From assembly GCF_009711165.2 (NCBI RefSeq), contig NZ_WMID02000015.1:1-64000 (forward strand): a stretch of DNA of 64,000 nucleotides, read 5' to 3'. Below the pieces are notes generated by a model. It made no database searches and was not told the DNA's origin. It worked only from the letters and a program-made list of their open reading frames with translations. This DNA is from Flavobacterium sp. MC2016-06. GTDB taxonomy: Bacteria; Bacteroidota; Bacteroidia; Flavobacteriales; Flavobacteriaceae. Positions 55,519 to 63,912 of this stretch are shown one piece after another (the stretch's first letter is position 1; each line of letters opens with the position of its first letter). Made by a program: the position numbers and the translations under genes.

Positions 55519-58059
55519 ATGTTGCTCCCCAAACGATTTCATTTTTTGTTTTATATATTTTTCTATGTCCTGAATATTTTTGCTCAAGGAGAAGGGAAAA
55601 CTATGCCTTTTAAAAAAATCATAATCGATATTGAAAAACAACATCAGGTTAGTTTTAATTATACAGAGGATAATGTTGCGGGACTGCAATTAATTCCTCC
55701 CAAAAAATCACTTTCATTAGAGCAGAAACTGCAATATCTTGCAAAAGAAACCAATTTGTCTTTTGAAAATATTGGAAATCAATTTATTAATATTTATAAA
55801 AAAGAGGATGTATCTAAAATAATCTGCGCGTACGTTTTTTCCAGCGCAGATAGAAAACCTATTGAAAACGCGAATATTAGTTTAAATAATAAAACTCAGA
55901 TTGCGACTAACTCACGCGGTTATTTTGAATTTAAAAAAGAAGATGCCGCTGTATTTTTGATTAGTCACATCGGATTCATAACCAAAAGAATTGCGATAGA
56001 TAATTTAGATTCAAAGAATTGTCTCCAAATAACATTAGATCCTGAAATTACTGAACTTGAAGAAATTAAAACCAATGCGATTTTAGCTTCGGGAATTTCA
56101 AAAAGTAAAGATGGATCATTTGAAATTAAACCTAAGAAATTTGGAATTCTGCCAGGTCTTATCGAAGCAGATGCTTTGCAGACCATGCAGCAGATACCAG
56201 GTGTAAACAGTCTTGATGAAAGTGTATCGAGCATTAATGTTCGCGGTGGCACGCACGATCAAAATTTGTTTTTATGGAATGGAATACGAATGTACCAAAC
56301 GGGACACTTTTTTGGTTTAATATCGGTTTTTAATCCCAATTTGGCGCACACCATTTCTATTTATAAAAACGGAAGTTCTGCATTTTTTGGAGAAAGTGTA
56401 TCTAGTGTAGTTGCCATTTCGTCTACTCCCGAAACTACAGAAAAGAACTCTTTTAGTGCAGGAATCAATATGATTAATGCTGATATTTATGGAAAGTATA
56501 ATCTTTCGAAAAAGAGTTATATCGAAATTTCAGCTCGTAAATCGATTACTGATTTTGTAGAAACGCCAACCTATAAAGAATATTTTAATAAAGTATATCA
56601 AAACACTACGATCAATGATTTCTCGCAAAATCAGTATCAAAATATTGATTATAAAAGTGATAAAAAATTTGGTTTCTATGATGCTACACTAAAATTTGTT
56701 CAAAAAATAGGACTTAAAGACCAGCTGGTATTAGATCTAATAACGATAAAGGACAATCTGCAGGTTTTTCAAAGTGCAACAACATACAACGCATACAAAG
56801 CAGAGGACAATAATTTACGCCAGCAGAATTATGGCGGTAATTTGTCATGGAAAAGAGATTGGAATGAGTTTAATACCACTAAAGTCAATATTTATAACTC
56901 TTCTTATGAGCTTTTGGCCAATCAAAATATTACTACCGAAAATCAAATCGCCGTTCAAGAAAATACGGTCAATAATAACGGGCTTAATATAGAGAACAAC
57001 CATATTATTAACTCAAAATTTAGTTTTAACGATGGTTATCAATTTGATGAAATTGGTGTTACTAATTTAGAGCAGGTTAATACTCCTGAATTTTATCGTA
57101 AAGTAAAAGATGTACTGCGAACGCACGCCTTAATTTTTGAAGGAAAATACAACGATACACTTTCTAGAGTATATTTTAAAGTAGGGACGCGAATTAATTA
57201 TATCGAAAAATTTAAAAAATTTATTGTTGAGCCTCGAATACAATTTATCTACGGGATCAACAAAACTCTAAATTTAGAAGTGCTCGGCGAGCTAAAAAGT
57301 CAAAATACACAGCAGATTATCGATTTGCAAAAAGATTATTTTGGTATTGAAAAAAGGCGTTGGATTATTGCAGACAATTCCTCAATTCCTATTGAAAGAA
57401 GCAGACAGGTATCTGTAAATTTATTCTACAAAAAGAATGACTGGCTGTTGGACATAGAAAATTTTTATAAAAGAGTAAACGGAATTACAACTGCCAGCCA
57501 AGGTTTTCAGAACCAATTAGAATTTGTTAGAATGACCGGTGATTATGAAGTTTTAGGAACAGAATTTCTAATTCAGAAAAAAATAAATCATTTCCTAACT
57601 TGGTTGAGTTATACCTATAACAACAATAATTATCATTTTTCTAATTATGAATTTCCAATTTTCCCAAACAACTTTGAGTTAACGCATACGGTGTCGTGGG
57701 CGGGAATTTATGAGAAAAATAATTTCAAAATTGCATTAGGAACAAAATGGTCTTCTGGAAGACCAAAAACAACTCCAGAAAATTCTCAAATTGATGTTTC
57801 AAATCCTGCGCTGGTTTACAACAAACCTAACAATGCCAATCTAAACATCTTTTCGCAGATTAATTTTTCTTCGACTTACAAATGGCAATCTGCAAATGGA
57901 ATTCAATATAAATTAGGAATCTCCATCTTGAATATTCTAAATAGAAAAAATGCAATCAGCGAATTTTATAGAGTAAACTCATTTACAAATTCTGTAGAAG
58001 AAGTCGAAACATTTGCATTGCAAAGAACTCCAAATGTGAGTTTTAGAGTATCACTCTAA
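55519..58059 (+). CDS. TonB-dependent receptor with STN signalling domain
   Basis: 846 residues. Signal peptide to about residue 22, then an STN domain (about 25-90: KIIIDIEKQHQVSFNYTED, then LSLEQKLQYLAKET) that contacts FecR. A carboxypeptidase-regulatory-like domain follows (about 98-185, NISLNNKTQIATNSRGYFEF). The plug (about 195-330; QTMQQIPGVNSLDESVSSIN and VRGGTHDQNLF) precedes a long barrel. The ATG directly abuts the fecR stop, so expression is coupled. The ligand is unknown. Receptors of this kind import siderophores, haem or other large substrates and report binding to the sigma factor. Confidence 0.92.
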   Translation: MLLPKRFHFLFYIFFYVLNIFAQGEGKTMPFKKIIIDIEKQHQVSFNYTEDNVAGLQLIPPKKSLSLEQKLQYLAKETNLSFENIGNQFINIYKKEDVSKIICAYVFSSADRKPIENANISLNNKTQIATNSRGYFEFKKEDAAVFLISHIGFITKRIAIDNLDSKNCLQITLDPEITELEEIKTNAILASGISKSKDGSFEIKPKKFGILPGLIEADALQTMQQIPGVNSLDESVSSINVRGGTHDQNLFLWNGIRMYQTGHFFGLISVFNPNLAHTISIYKNGSSAFFGESVSSVVAISSTPETTEKNSFSAGINMINADIYGKYNLSKKSYIEISARKSITDFVETPTYKEYFNKVYQNTTINDFSQNQYQNIDYKSDKKFGFYDATLKFVQKIGLKDQLVLDLITIKDNLQVFQSATTYNAYKAEDNNLRQQNYGGNLSWKRDWNEFNTTKVNIYNSSYELLANQNITTENQIAVQENTVNNNGLNIENNHIINSKFSFNDGYQFDEIGVTNLEQVNTPEFYRKVKDVLRTHALIFEGKYNDTLSRVYFKVGTRINYIEKFKKFIVEPRIQFIYGINKTLNLEVLGELKSQNTQQIIDLQKDYFGIEKRRWIIADNSSIPIERSRQVSVNLFYKKNDWLLDIENFYKRVNGITTASQGFQNQLEFVRMTGDYEVLGTEFLIQKKINHFLTWLSYTYNNNNYHFSNYEFPIFPNNFELTHTVSWAGIYEKNNFKIALGTKWSSGRPKTTPENSQIDVSNPALVYNKPNNANLNIFSQINFSSTYKWQSANGIQYKLGISILNILNRKNAISEFYRVNSFTNSVEEVETFALQRTPNVSFRVSL

Positions 58060-58133
58060 AACTATCTCTGCAAGGATCGTAAAGCATTCTTGTCTCTCTT
58101 TTTATTTTTTTTAATAAAAACATCAATTCTTTG

Positions 58134-58162
58134 GTAGGGTAACCTGCTATAAGGCTGTTTTA
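58134..58162 (+). promoter_or_regulatory. Candidate ECF promoter C (OB-fold/DUF5777/cytochrome/YceI operon)
   Basis: GTAGGGTAA at 58134-58142, 13 bases, TGTTTTA at 58156-58162, then CTATTGAA. The ATG of the first gene is 55 bases downstream. The flanks closely resemble site D, including TTCTTTGGTAGGG and TACTATTGAA. Confidence 0.82.
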
Positions 58163-58216
58163 CTATTGAATCCTATTCAAAAGAATTAATCATCCCCTGA
58201 AAATTAAAGGATAAAT

Positions 58217-58621
58217 ATGAAAAGAAAAAGAATACTATTTGTAATTGCGGCCTTGTTGATTGTGACTTCTGCGGGCATTTATTTTTATTACGGATTTCTC
58301 TTTAAAGAAGCACGCCATATAGAATCTGAAATGCCTGATTTTAGTATCGAAGCAGCAAAATTACTTAAGGATTATGACTCAGATCCTAAAAAGGCAGACT
58401 TAGTATATCTCAATAAAACTATTGAAATAACAGGAATAGTAACCAAAAAAACAGATTCTGTAATCGTACTAGAAAACACTGTTTTTTGTCTGTTTACTCA
58501 AAAAATAAAAGATATACCTAAAAATAAGAAAGTAACGGTAAAAGGTAAATGTATTGGGTATGATGAGCTCTTTCAGGAAGTTAAATTAGACCAATGCACT
58601 ATTAACAAACAAAACAATTAA
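58217..58621 (+). CDS. Membrane-anchored OB-fold protein
   Basis: 134 residues. An N-terminal signal or anchor helix (about 5-25, ILFVIAALLIVTSAGIYFYY) precedes a region with the tRNA_anti-like OB pattern: LYLNKTIEITGIVTKKTDSV-like strands (here VYLNKTIEITGIVTKK), CLFTQKIKDIPKNKKVTVKG and CIGYDELFQEVKLDQC. Such small periplasmic OB proteins have no settled function. It is first in an operon of four, eight bases before the DUF5777 gene, behind candidate promoter C. Confidence 0.75.
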   Translation: MKRKRILFVIAALLIVTSAGIYFYYGFLFKEARHIESEMPDFSIEAAKLLKDYDSDPKKADLVYLNKTIEITGIVTKKTDSVIVLENTVFCLFTQKIKDIPKNKKVTVKGKCIGYDELFQEVKLDQCTINKQNN

Positions 58622-58628
58622 TCAATTT

Positions 58629-59471
58629 ATGAAGAAATTTTTAGTCCCCCTTTGTCTTCTTTTAGTTACGATGGCATATTCGCAAGATGATTTACTCAAA
58701 AGTCTTGATTCTACACAAGTACAAGACAGCTATTCTACAGCGACATTTAAAGCTTTACAGCTGGTAACATTACAGTCTACAAAAATGCCTGCCAAAAAGG
58801 AGTTTTATTTTGTGGTTTCGCATCGTTTTGGTAGTGTTAAAGATGGTTTTGACAGCTTTTTTGGTCTTGATAACGCGACCACAAAATTGGGTGGTATTTA
58901 TGGAGTTACCGATTGGTTATCTGTAAGTCTTTCTAGACACACACTAAATAAAATGTATGAAACTGGATTGAAATACCGATTGATGAGACAAAATGATAAT
59001 TTTCCTGTAGACATTGTAGGGTATAGTGTTGCAGATATTAATACATTTTTAGAAAAGGATCAATATCCGGGGTTAGAATTTAAGAACCGCGTTACAACCG
59101 TACAGCAGGTATTGATATCAAGAAAAATCAGCCAGAAACTATCATTAGAATTAGTGCCGTCATTTGTACATAAAAACCTTTACAATCCCGATATAGAAAA
59201 TGATAATCAGTTTTCTGTTGGAGGTGGCGGACGTTATAAGATTACTAAACGACTCTCTGTTAATTTAGAATACATGAACAATTTTAATAAACCCAACTTT
59301 TATGAAAATCCATTGTCAGTAGGTTTAGATATTGAAACAGGAGGGCATGTCTTTCAGTTAATATTTACCAATTCACAATCTATGAGTGAAAGTGGTTATC
59401 TAACCAATGCATCTGGAGACTGGGGCAAAGGAGATTTCTTTTTCGGATTTAACTTATACAGAGTATTCTAA
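58629..59471 (+). CDS. DUF5777-type beta-barrel protein
   Basis: 280 residues. Signal peptide MKKFLVPLCLLLVTMAYSQ. The mature protein contains FKALQLVTLQSTKMPAKKE and FYFVVSHRFGSVKDGFDSFFGL near residues 42-82. Strand pairs like LSVSLSRHTLNKMYETGLKY and LSLELVPSFVHKNLYN follow, ending in GDFFFGFNLYRVF, a typical outer-membrane barrel end. By memory this is the DUF5777 barrel family, often near cytochrome c and YceI genes in Bacteroidota. It could form a pore or a partner for the cytochrome. Fourteen bases separate it from the next gene. Confidence 0.75.
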   Translation: MKKFLVPLCLLLVTMAYSQDDLLKSLDSTQVQDSYSTATFKALQLVTLQSTKMPAKKEFYFVVSHRFGSVKDGFDSFFGLDNATTKLGGIYGVTDWLSVSLSRHTLNKMYETGLKYRLMRQNDNFPVDIVGYSVADINTFLEKDQYPGLEFKNRVTTVQQVLISRKISQKLSLELVPSFVHKNLYNPDIENDNQFSVGGGGRYKITKRLSVNLEYMNNFNKPNFYENPLSVGLDIETGGHVFQLIFTNSQSMSESGYLTNASGDWGKGDFFFGFNLYRVF

Positions 59472-59485
59472 AAAAACAACAAACT

Positions 59486-59884
59486 ATGAAAAAAATAATA
59501 GCACTTACATTTTTACTAGCTGTATTTACTAGCTGCAGTGATGCTGATACCTATCAAGATATTGAAACACCAGTAACCGTAACGCCGCCGCCAGGAACAG
59601 GAGATCCAGGCACAGACCCAACAACCAAAATTAGTTATACTAAAGATGTAAAATCAATTATTGATGCCAATTGTGTATCCTGCCATCAAAACGGAAGAGC
59701 TGCAGGCTTTACACCGCTAACGACTTATGCTGAGGTAAAAGCAGCAGTTCAAAACGCACAATTATTAGCTAGAATACAACTGCAAAACGGACAACAAGGA
59801 ATCATGCCGCAAGGAGGAAGAATGTCTCAGACTAATATTGATTTGATTATAAAATGGAATACAGACGGACTAATAAACAATTAA
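59486..59884 (+). CDS. Cytochrome c-type lipoprotein
   Basis: 132 residues. Lipoprotein signal with Cys17 (FLLAVFTSC). A Pro/Thr/Gly-rich linker (about 28-46) leads to a single haem c domain. The CVSCH motif (Cys63, Cys66, His67) should attach haem, and the methionine in GIMPQGG near residue 106 is the likely axial ligand. It would sit in the outer or inner membrane facing the periplasm or the surface and carry single electrons. It is third in the operon behind candidate promoter C, six bases before the YceI gene. Confidence 0.88.
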   Translation: MKKIIALTFLLAVFTSCSDADTYQDIETPVTVTPPPGTGDPGTDPTTKISYTKDVKSIIDANCVSCHQNGRAAGFTPLTTYAEVKAAVQNAQLLARIQLQNGQQGIMPQGGRMSQTNIDLIIKWNTDGLINN

Positions 59885-59889
59885 GTATT

Positions 59890-60444
59890 ATGAAAAAAAC
59901 AGTTATAAAACTCTTTGTATTACTGCTGATTATCACAGTAAATACAGCTGCAATTGGACAGAAACTGATGACAAGAACAGGGAGTTTAAAATTTCAGGCT
60001 TCTGTGCCTTCCAACGAAGAAGTTGCCGCTGAAAACAAAAGTGTATCTGCAGTTTTAGACCAGTCAACTGGAGATTTCGCAGCTTTAGTTCTTATAAAAG
60101 GTTTTCGATTTAAAGTTGCCTTAATGGAAGAGCATTTTAATGAAAATTACATGGAATCTGAAAAGTTTTCAAAAGCAACCTTAAAAGGTAAAATTGAGGA
60201 TTTTGATATTTCTAAAATAACAAATACAGCTAAAGATTTTACTTTAAAAGGAGATCTTACCATTCACGGAAAAACAAAGCCTGTAACCGTAATTGTAAAA
60301 ATTTCGAAAGCAGCAAACGGAGTTACTGCAATAGGTTTATTTGAAGTAAAACCAGAAGATTTTGATATAGAAATACCAAGCCTTGTTAGAAAAAAAATTG
60401 CTGATAAAATAAAAATCAGCTACAATTTTCTATTGACTAAATAA
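59890..60444 (+). CDS. YceI-family protein
   Basis: 184 residues from the ATG at 59890 (MKKTVIKLFVLLLIITVNTA), a good signal peptide; the frame extends 12 codons upstream into the cytochrome gene. The lipocalin-like YceI barrel is seen as TGSLKFQASVPSNEEVAAEN, then FAALVLIKGFRFKVALMEEH, KATLKGKIEDFD, and LTIHGKTKPVTVIVKI near the end. YceI proteins bind isoprenoid quinones or similar lipids in the periplasm. Fourth gene of the operon, next to a cytochrome c, suggesting a role in electron transfer or quinone handling. Confidence 0.87.
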   Translation: MKKTVIKLFVLLLIITVNTAAIGQKLMTRTGSLKFQASVPSNEEVAAENKSVSAVLDQSTGDFAALVLIKGFRFKVALMEEHFNENYMESEKFSKATLKGKIEDFDISKITNTAKDFTLKGDLTIHGKTKPVTVIVKISKAANGVTAIGLFEVKPEDFDIEIPSLVRKKIADKIKISYNFLLTK

Positions 60445-60528
60445 CGGTTTTTGGCAGATGATTAAAGTGCTAATGTTATGAAATGAGTTTTACTGTTTAC
60501 ATTTTTTAATAGCCCCAACTCAATCTAA

Positions 60529-60930
60529 ATGATTTATAGAAATTACATTGTTACCGGAGAAGATGTAAATGATGTTATGGTAATGGAAAACACGGCATAC
60601 ATTTCCTACACGCTTCGATTATTATATCATTTTTTGTTTGATAACGGATTTTCTAAAGAAAGACTCAATGCTTTGCATTTAGGTTTGCAAGAAGGAAATC
60701 ATGAATTAGTTTCGTACAAAAATCTAATGTTTACCGAACGATTTTTTGTTGAGATGAAACATTGTTACATAGATGACAAAATCAATATTAAAAGCTGTTT
60801 TTTCAACTCAAAAAAAGAATGCTGTGCAGAAGTTACTAAAGAAGTAGAATGGTTTGATCCTATTCGCCGAGAAGTTACAGCTACGCCCAAACAAATTCTA
60901 CAGCATTTTAATCCGAATACCAGATTCTAA
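60529..60930 (+). CDS. Possible hot-dog fold thioesterase-like protein
   Basis: 133 residues, no signal peptide. The layout resembles a 4HBT acyl-CoA thioesterase: an initial strand YRNYIVTGEDVNDVMVMENT, a long helix (AYISYTLRLLYHFLFDNGF), then strands FTERFFVEMKHCYID and NIKSCFFNSKKECCAEVTKE, ending EWFDPIRREVTATP. The usual catalytic Asp/His at the HVNN position is replaced by MVMENT. So it may be an inactive or divergent member. It lies 84 bases after YceI without the ECF element, so its link to the regulon is unclear. Family assignment is tentative. Confidence 0.5.
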   Translation: MIYRNYIVTGEDVNDVMVMENTAYISYTLRLLYHFLFDNGFSKERLNALHLGLQEGNHELVSYKNLMFTERFFVEMKHCYIDDKINIKSCFFNSKKECCAEVTKEVEWFDPIRREVTATPKQILQHFNPNTRF

Positions 60931-61083
60931 GCCAAAGATCATTAAAAACTTAAAGTGGTAAAAACGGAAATAACTGCATTATTATAATCGATTAAACCAC
61001 AATCAATAAAAATCTACAATTGGAATTTTTCTAATTGAAGCAGACCCATTTTGTTTATCATTAACTAATTAAAATTTATAATT

Positions 61084-61563
61084 ATGAAACGCTTACTAAT
61101 TATTCCAGCAATCCTTTCTTTGTTTTTGAGTACTGTTTCGTGCTCAAGTGATGATTCTAGTGGCAGCACAACTCCTCCAGCTGATGTTATTACCACTTTT
61201 AATGCTGTTTTAGCTCCTGCACCAGGTATTACTTCAACGGCATCTGGAGCAGCAACATTCAAATTAAACCAAACCAAAAAAACTTTTGAAATTATAGTTT
61301 CTTATACAGGATTAAAACCTACGCACGGTCACATACATGGTGCCGACGGAGCAATTGTATTCCCTTTTCCTGATGCAGCTATTGCAACGTCTCCATTTAC
61401 GGTTACGGGTACTATTACTGATGCTCAAATAGCACTGCTTACAGCCAATAAATATTATGTAAACTTACATACCGAAAATAATCCTGGTGGAGAAATAAGC
61501 GGAACACTTACGAAAGGTACCACTACGGGCGGTGGCGGAAGTGGTGGTGGTTACGGTTACTAA
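61084..61563 (+). CDS. CHRD-domain lipoprotein
   Basis: 159 residues. Lipoprotein signal with Cys20 (LFLSTVSC), then a Ser/Thr-rich spacer and one CHRD domain (about 38-140): FNAVLAPAPGITSTASGAAT, THGHIHGADGAIVFPF, YYVNLHTENNPGGEISGTL. The C-terminus is a Gly-rich tail (TTGGGGSGGGYGY). CHRD domains occur in chordin and in bacterial surface proteins. Function unknown. A strong terminator follows. Confidence 0.85.
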   Translation: MKRLLIIPAILSLFLSTVSCSSDDSSGSTTPPADVITTFNAVLAPAPGITSTASGAATFKLNQTKKTFEIIVSYTGLKPTHGHIHGADGAIVFPFPDAAIATSPFTVTGTITDAQIALLTANKYYVNLHTENNPGGEISGTLTKGTTTGGGGSGGGYGY

Positions 61564-61583
61564 TAGTAATTGCAAATAATTTT

Positions 61584-61622
61584 AAAAAGCTCTTTATTCA
61601 AAAAATAAAGAGCTTTTTTTTG
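61584..61622 (+). terminator. Terminator after the CHRD gene
   Basis: Stem AAAGCTCTTTATT with AATAAAGAGCTTT, loop CAAAA, followed by more T. Confidence 0.88.
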
Positions 61623-61900
61623 CTTGTATAAAGTTACTTTTTTGACCTTATCACATTAAAAAAACAATATTTGATTATAATTTTTGAAAGGATATGTTTA
61701 TGAATCCTTAATAAACTAATTCTACTTTTGATGTTTTAAAAGATCTCAGCGAATGCATTGTAGTAACTTTCTATTAATACTTTGTGAGCTTTTATTATTT
61801 GTATTGATATACACAATGCAGGCATATTAAATGAAATAGTAATTTTTGAATATTGCGGCTAAAACTTTGAGTAGTATTTAAGCCATCAGTTTAAGGCATA
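61623..61900. other. Intergenic gap without recognised features
   Basis: About 280 bases of AT-rich sequence between two terminators. There is no open frame, repeat or promoter I can support. Confidence 0.5.
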
Positions 61901-61932
61901 AAAAAGTCCTAATTTTCATTAGGACTTTTTTT
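61901..61932. terminator. Terminator downstream of the Lipoprotein_15 gene
   Basis: Stem AAAAAGTCCTAAT with ATTAGGACTTTTT, loop TTTC. It lies about 63 bases past the stop of the minus-strand gene at 61995-62870; T-runs on both strands let it work in both directions. Confidence 0.8.
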
Positions 61933-61994
61933 GTGGGAAAGCAAGAATTAAACAATCGGGTTGAAGCTTTTGTTTATTCTATTTTTAAAGGGTT

Positions 61995-62870
61995 TTATAT
62001 GGCAAGCGGAGAATCTTTTACAGGAACTGGCCAAACAGCTGGACTAGGGAAACTAATACCTTTATTGGCACCTCTTACACTAGCATCTTGTCCAAAATAA
62101 TATAAAGGCCAACCGTTGTAAGCCAGCTGCGATTTACCAAATACAGTAATAACAGAAAATTTAGATTTATCAAGAATAGAAGGAATTACAATTTTGTCTG
62201 TTTCATATATTGGCCAGACAGCATTGTTTGAGAAATCTGCTTTTGTGAAATTATTTTTTTTGAAATTATCATTTTTAAAAGTGTAAAGAGTTAGCCCTTT
62301 AGCATCTGTAAAATAAGTAGTCAAACCATCTCCAACCGTATAATCAGATTTGTAGTTTTTACCATCATGTCCTACAAGCTGGCTTTTTACAAGCATGATG
62401 GAATAATCTGGTTTTGCAATAAACCAAACACCGCCAACACCATCACCAGTTGTTTGACCTGCAGCTTCAGGTGTATTCGTTCCGTTTACACTCGGAGCAT
62501 AGTAGTATAACGGCCATCCTTTATAAGTCAATTGCTTTTTAGCAGATGGAGTAGTAATAGTAGCAAAATCTGATGCCGTTAATCCTGCAGCTAATTTATC
62601 TGCAGTTAAATTATCTACATAAAATGGAGGCCATACCGCTTCGCATCCACCAGAACAAGATGCTTGTCCGTTTGCATCTGTTGAGAAAAAATATAAAGCT
62701 TTTCCGTTTTTATCTGCAAGATAAGAACCTAATGTCGTACTTGTAGAAAGAGTAATTTCTTTTTTTACTTCCTGAACAGGATCAGGAGTACTATTGTCAC
62801 TACTACAGCTTACGAAAAATACTGCTACTGCAACAGCAGTTAAAGCGAATTTAATTGGATTTAATTTCAT
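61995..62870 (-). CDS. Lipoprotein_15 / COG4315-type lipoprotein
   Basis: 291 residues. Lipoprotein signal with Cys22 (VAVFFVSC). Four segments with the Lipoprotein_15 pattern: GKALYFFSTDANGQASCSGG followed by CEAVWPPF, GWPLYYYAPS, GLTLYTFKNDNFKK with AVWPIYETDK, and GWPLYYFGQDAS with AVWPVPVKDS. Relatives have two to four of these YxF/Y-x-D repeats and unknown function. The first includes a CSGGC pair. Candidate promoter D lies 195 bases before its ATG on the same strand. I place it in the ECF regulon by that element alone. Confidence 0.85.
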   Translation of the reverse strand: MKLNPIKFALTAVAVAVFFVSCSSDNSTPDPVQEVKKEITLSTSTTLGSYLADKNGKALYFFSTDANGQASCSGGCEAVWPPFYVDNLTADKLAAGLTASDFATITTPSAKKQLTYKGWPLYYYAPSVNGTNTPEAAGQTTGDGVGGVWFIAKPDYSIMLVKSQLVGHDGKNYKSDYTVGDGLTTYFTDAKGLTLYTFKNDNFKKNNFTKADFSNNAVWPIYETDKIVIPSILDKSKFSVITVFGKSQLAYNGWPLYYFGQDASVRGANKGISFPSPAVWPVPVKDSPLAI

Positions 62871-63276
62871 CGTTTTTTTAATTTAATTTATATTGAAAAA
62901 GGGGGAAAGCATACTTTACTAAAACAGTAAAGTGTTTTATTTTGATGGGTATTTCGTTTAATGACATTTTTGTTACGAACTGTCATATAAAAAATAACCT
63001 TGATGATAGGATATTAAGTTTTTTAAGAAAGTCATGTTTTTTCTTTTGATAAGGTTCAATAGTAAAACAGCTTTAATCCAGATTACCCTACCGAAGAATT
63101 GTTATTTTGTAAAAAAATAAAATGAAGTGTAGGTATTATAAACCTACAAGATGTACATAATTCTATTTTAAAATTAAGATGTGGTAATCATTTTCCAGCC
63201 TTACATTTAAAAGCGCTGTTTTTTATTTTTACAGTATTCTTAAATTCTTTAATTTTATCTAAACAAAAAATAAAAT
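62871..63276. other. Intergenic gap with candidate ECF promoter D
   Basis: 405 bases between divergent genes. Apart from site D (63063-63091) I see only AT-rich sequence. The leader of the Lipoprotein_15 gene would be about 185 bases, longer than those at sites B and C. Confidence 0.6.
63063..63091 (-). promoter_or_regulatory. Candidate ECF promoter D (Lipoprotein_15 gene)
   Basis: Minus strand: GTAGGGTAA, 13 bases, TGTTTTA, then CTATTGAA. The flanking bases AATTCTTCGGTAGGG and TACTATTGAA match site C closely. Confidence 0.8.
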
Positions 63277-63912
63277 ATGGTTTTTGATATTGAGATTTTA
63301 ATACGTTTTTTATTGGCTTTGCTTTGGGGTGGACTTGTAGGAGCAGAACGAGAATATCATGGTAAAGCAGCAGGATTTCGTACAACCATTATGATTTCTT
63401 TTGGAGCATGCTTTTTTACAATAATGTCTATGGCAATTGGCGGTTCAGCAAATCCCGATCGTATCGCTTCTAATATTGTTACTGGTATTGGATTTTTAGG
63501 GGCAGGCGTAATTTTTAGAGGAGATAACCGTATAAGTGGTATTACCACAGCAGCGACTATTTGGGCTGTTGCAGCTGTGGGTATGGGAATTGGAGCTGGT
63601 TTTTATTTTGCATCAGCCTGTGCGAGTTTGTCTATTTTATTTATACTTGCAGTACTGCCTTTTTTACAAGAACGTATTGACAGGCTTAACCAATCCCGCA
63701 GTTTTTATATACGATGTAGTATAACATCAAATGCAGTTTTACTTTGCGAAGAAGAAATGAAAGCACAGCATATAAAACATAAACTTATGCGTCAGGTTCG
63801 CGATGGCGAAAAATTACATTTGACATGGCAGTTACAAGGAAAATCAGTAAATATGGCTGCTTTTTTCGACAATATGTTTAAAGCTGATTATATTGATTTT
63901 ATGGAGTCATAG
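63277..63912 (+). CDS. MgtC/SapB-family membrane protein
   Basis: 211 residues. Four to five helices lie in the first ~135 residues, with the family motifs LWGGLVGAEREYHGKAAGFRT (18-38), TGIGFLGAGVIFRG and TTAATIWAVAAVG. A soluble C-terminal tail of about 70 residues with an ACT-like pattern (SFYIRCSITSNAVLLCEEEM) follows. MgtC-like proteins affect Mg2+ homeostasis and acid or virulence traits in some bacteria. Mechanism here is unknown. It diverges from the Lipoprotein_15 gene across the gap holding promoter D. Confidence 0.9.
   Translation: MVFDIEILIRFLLALLWGGLVGAEREYHGKAAGFRTTIMISFGACFFTIMSMAIGGSANPDRIASNIVTGIGFLGAGVIFRGDNRISGITTAATIWAVAAVGMGIGAGFYFASACASLSILFILAVLPFLQERIDRLNQSRSFYIRCSITSNAVLLCEEEMKAQHIKHKLMRQVRDGEKLHLTWQLQGKSVNMAAFFDNMFKADYIDFMES

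Noticed and set aside
56774..56992. Alternative frame inside the TonB receptor
   Set aside because: It overlaps the barrel coding frame completely and shows no domain.
63536..63724. Alternative frame inside the MgtC gene
   Set aside because: Hydrophobic by frame-shifted reading of membrane codons; the MgtC frame is clearly conserved.
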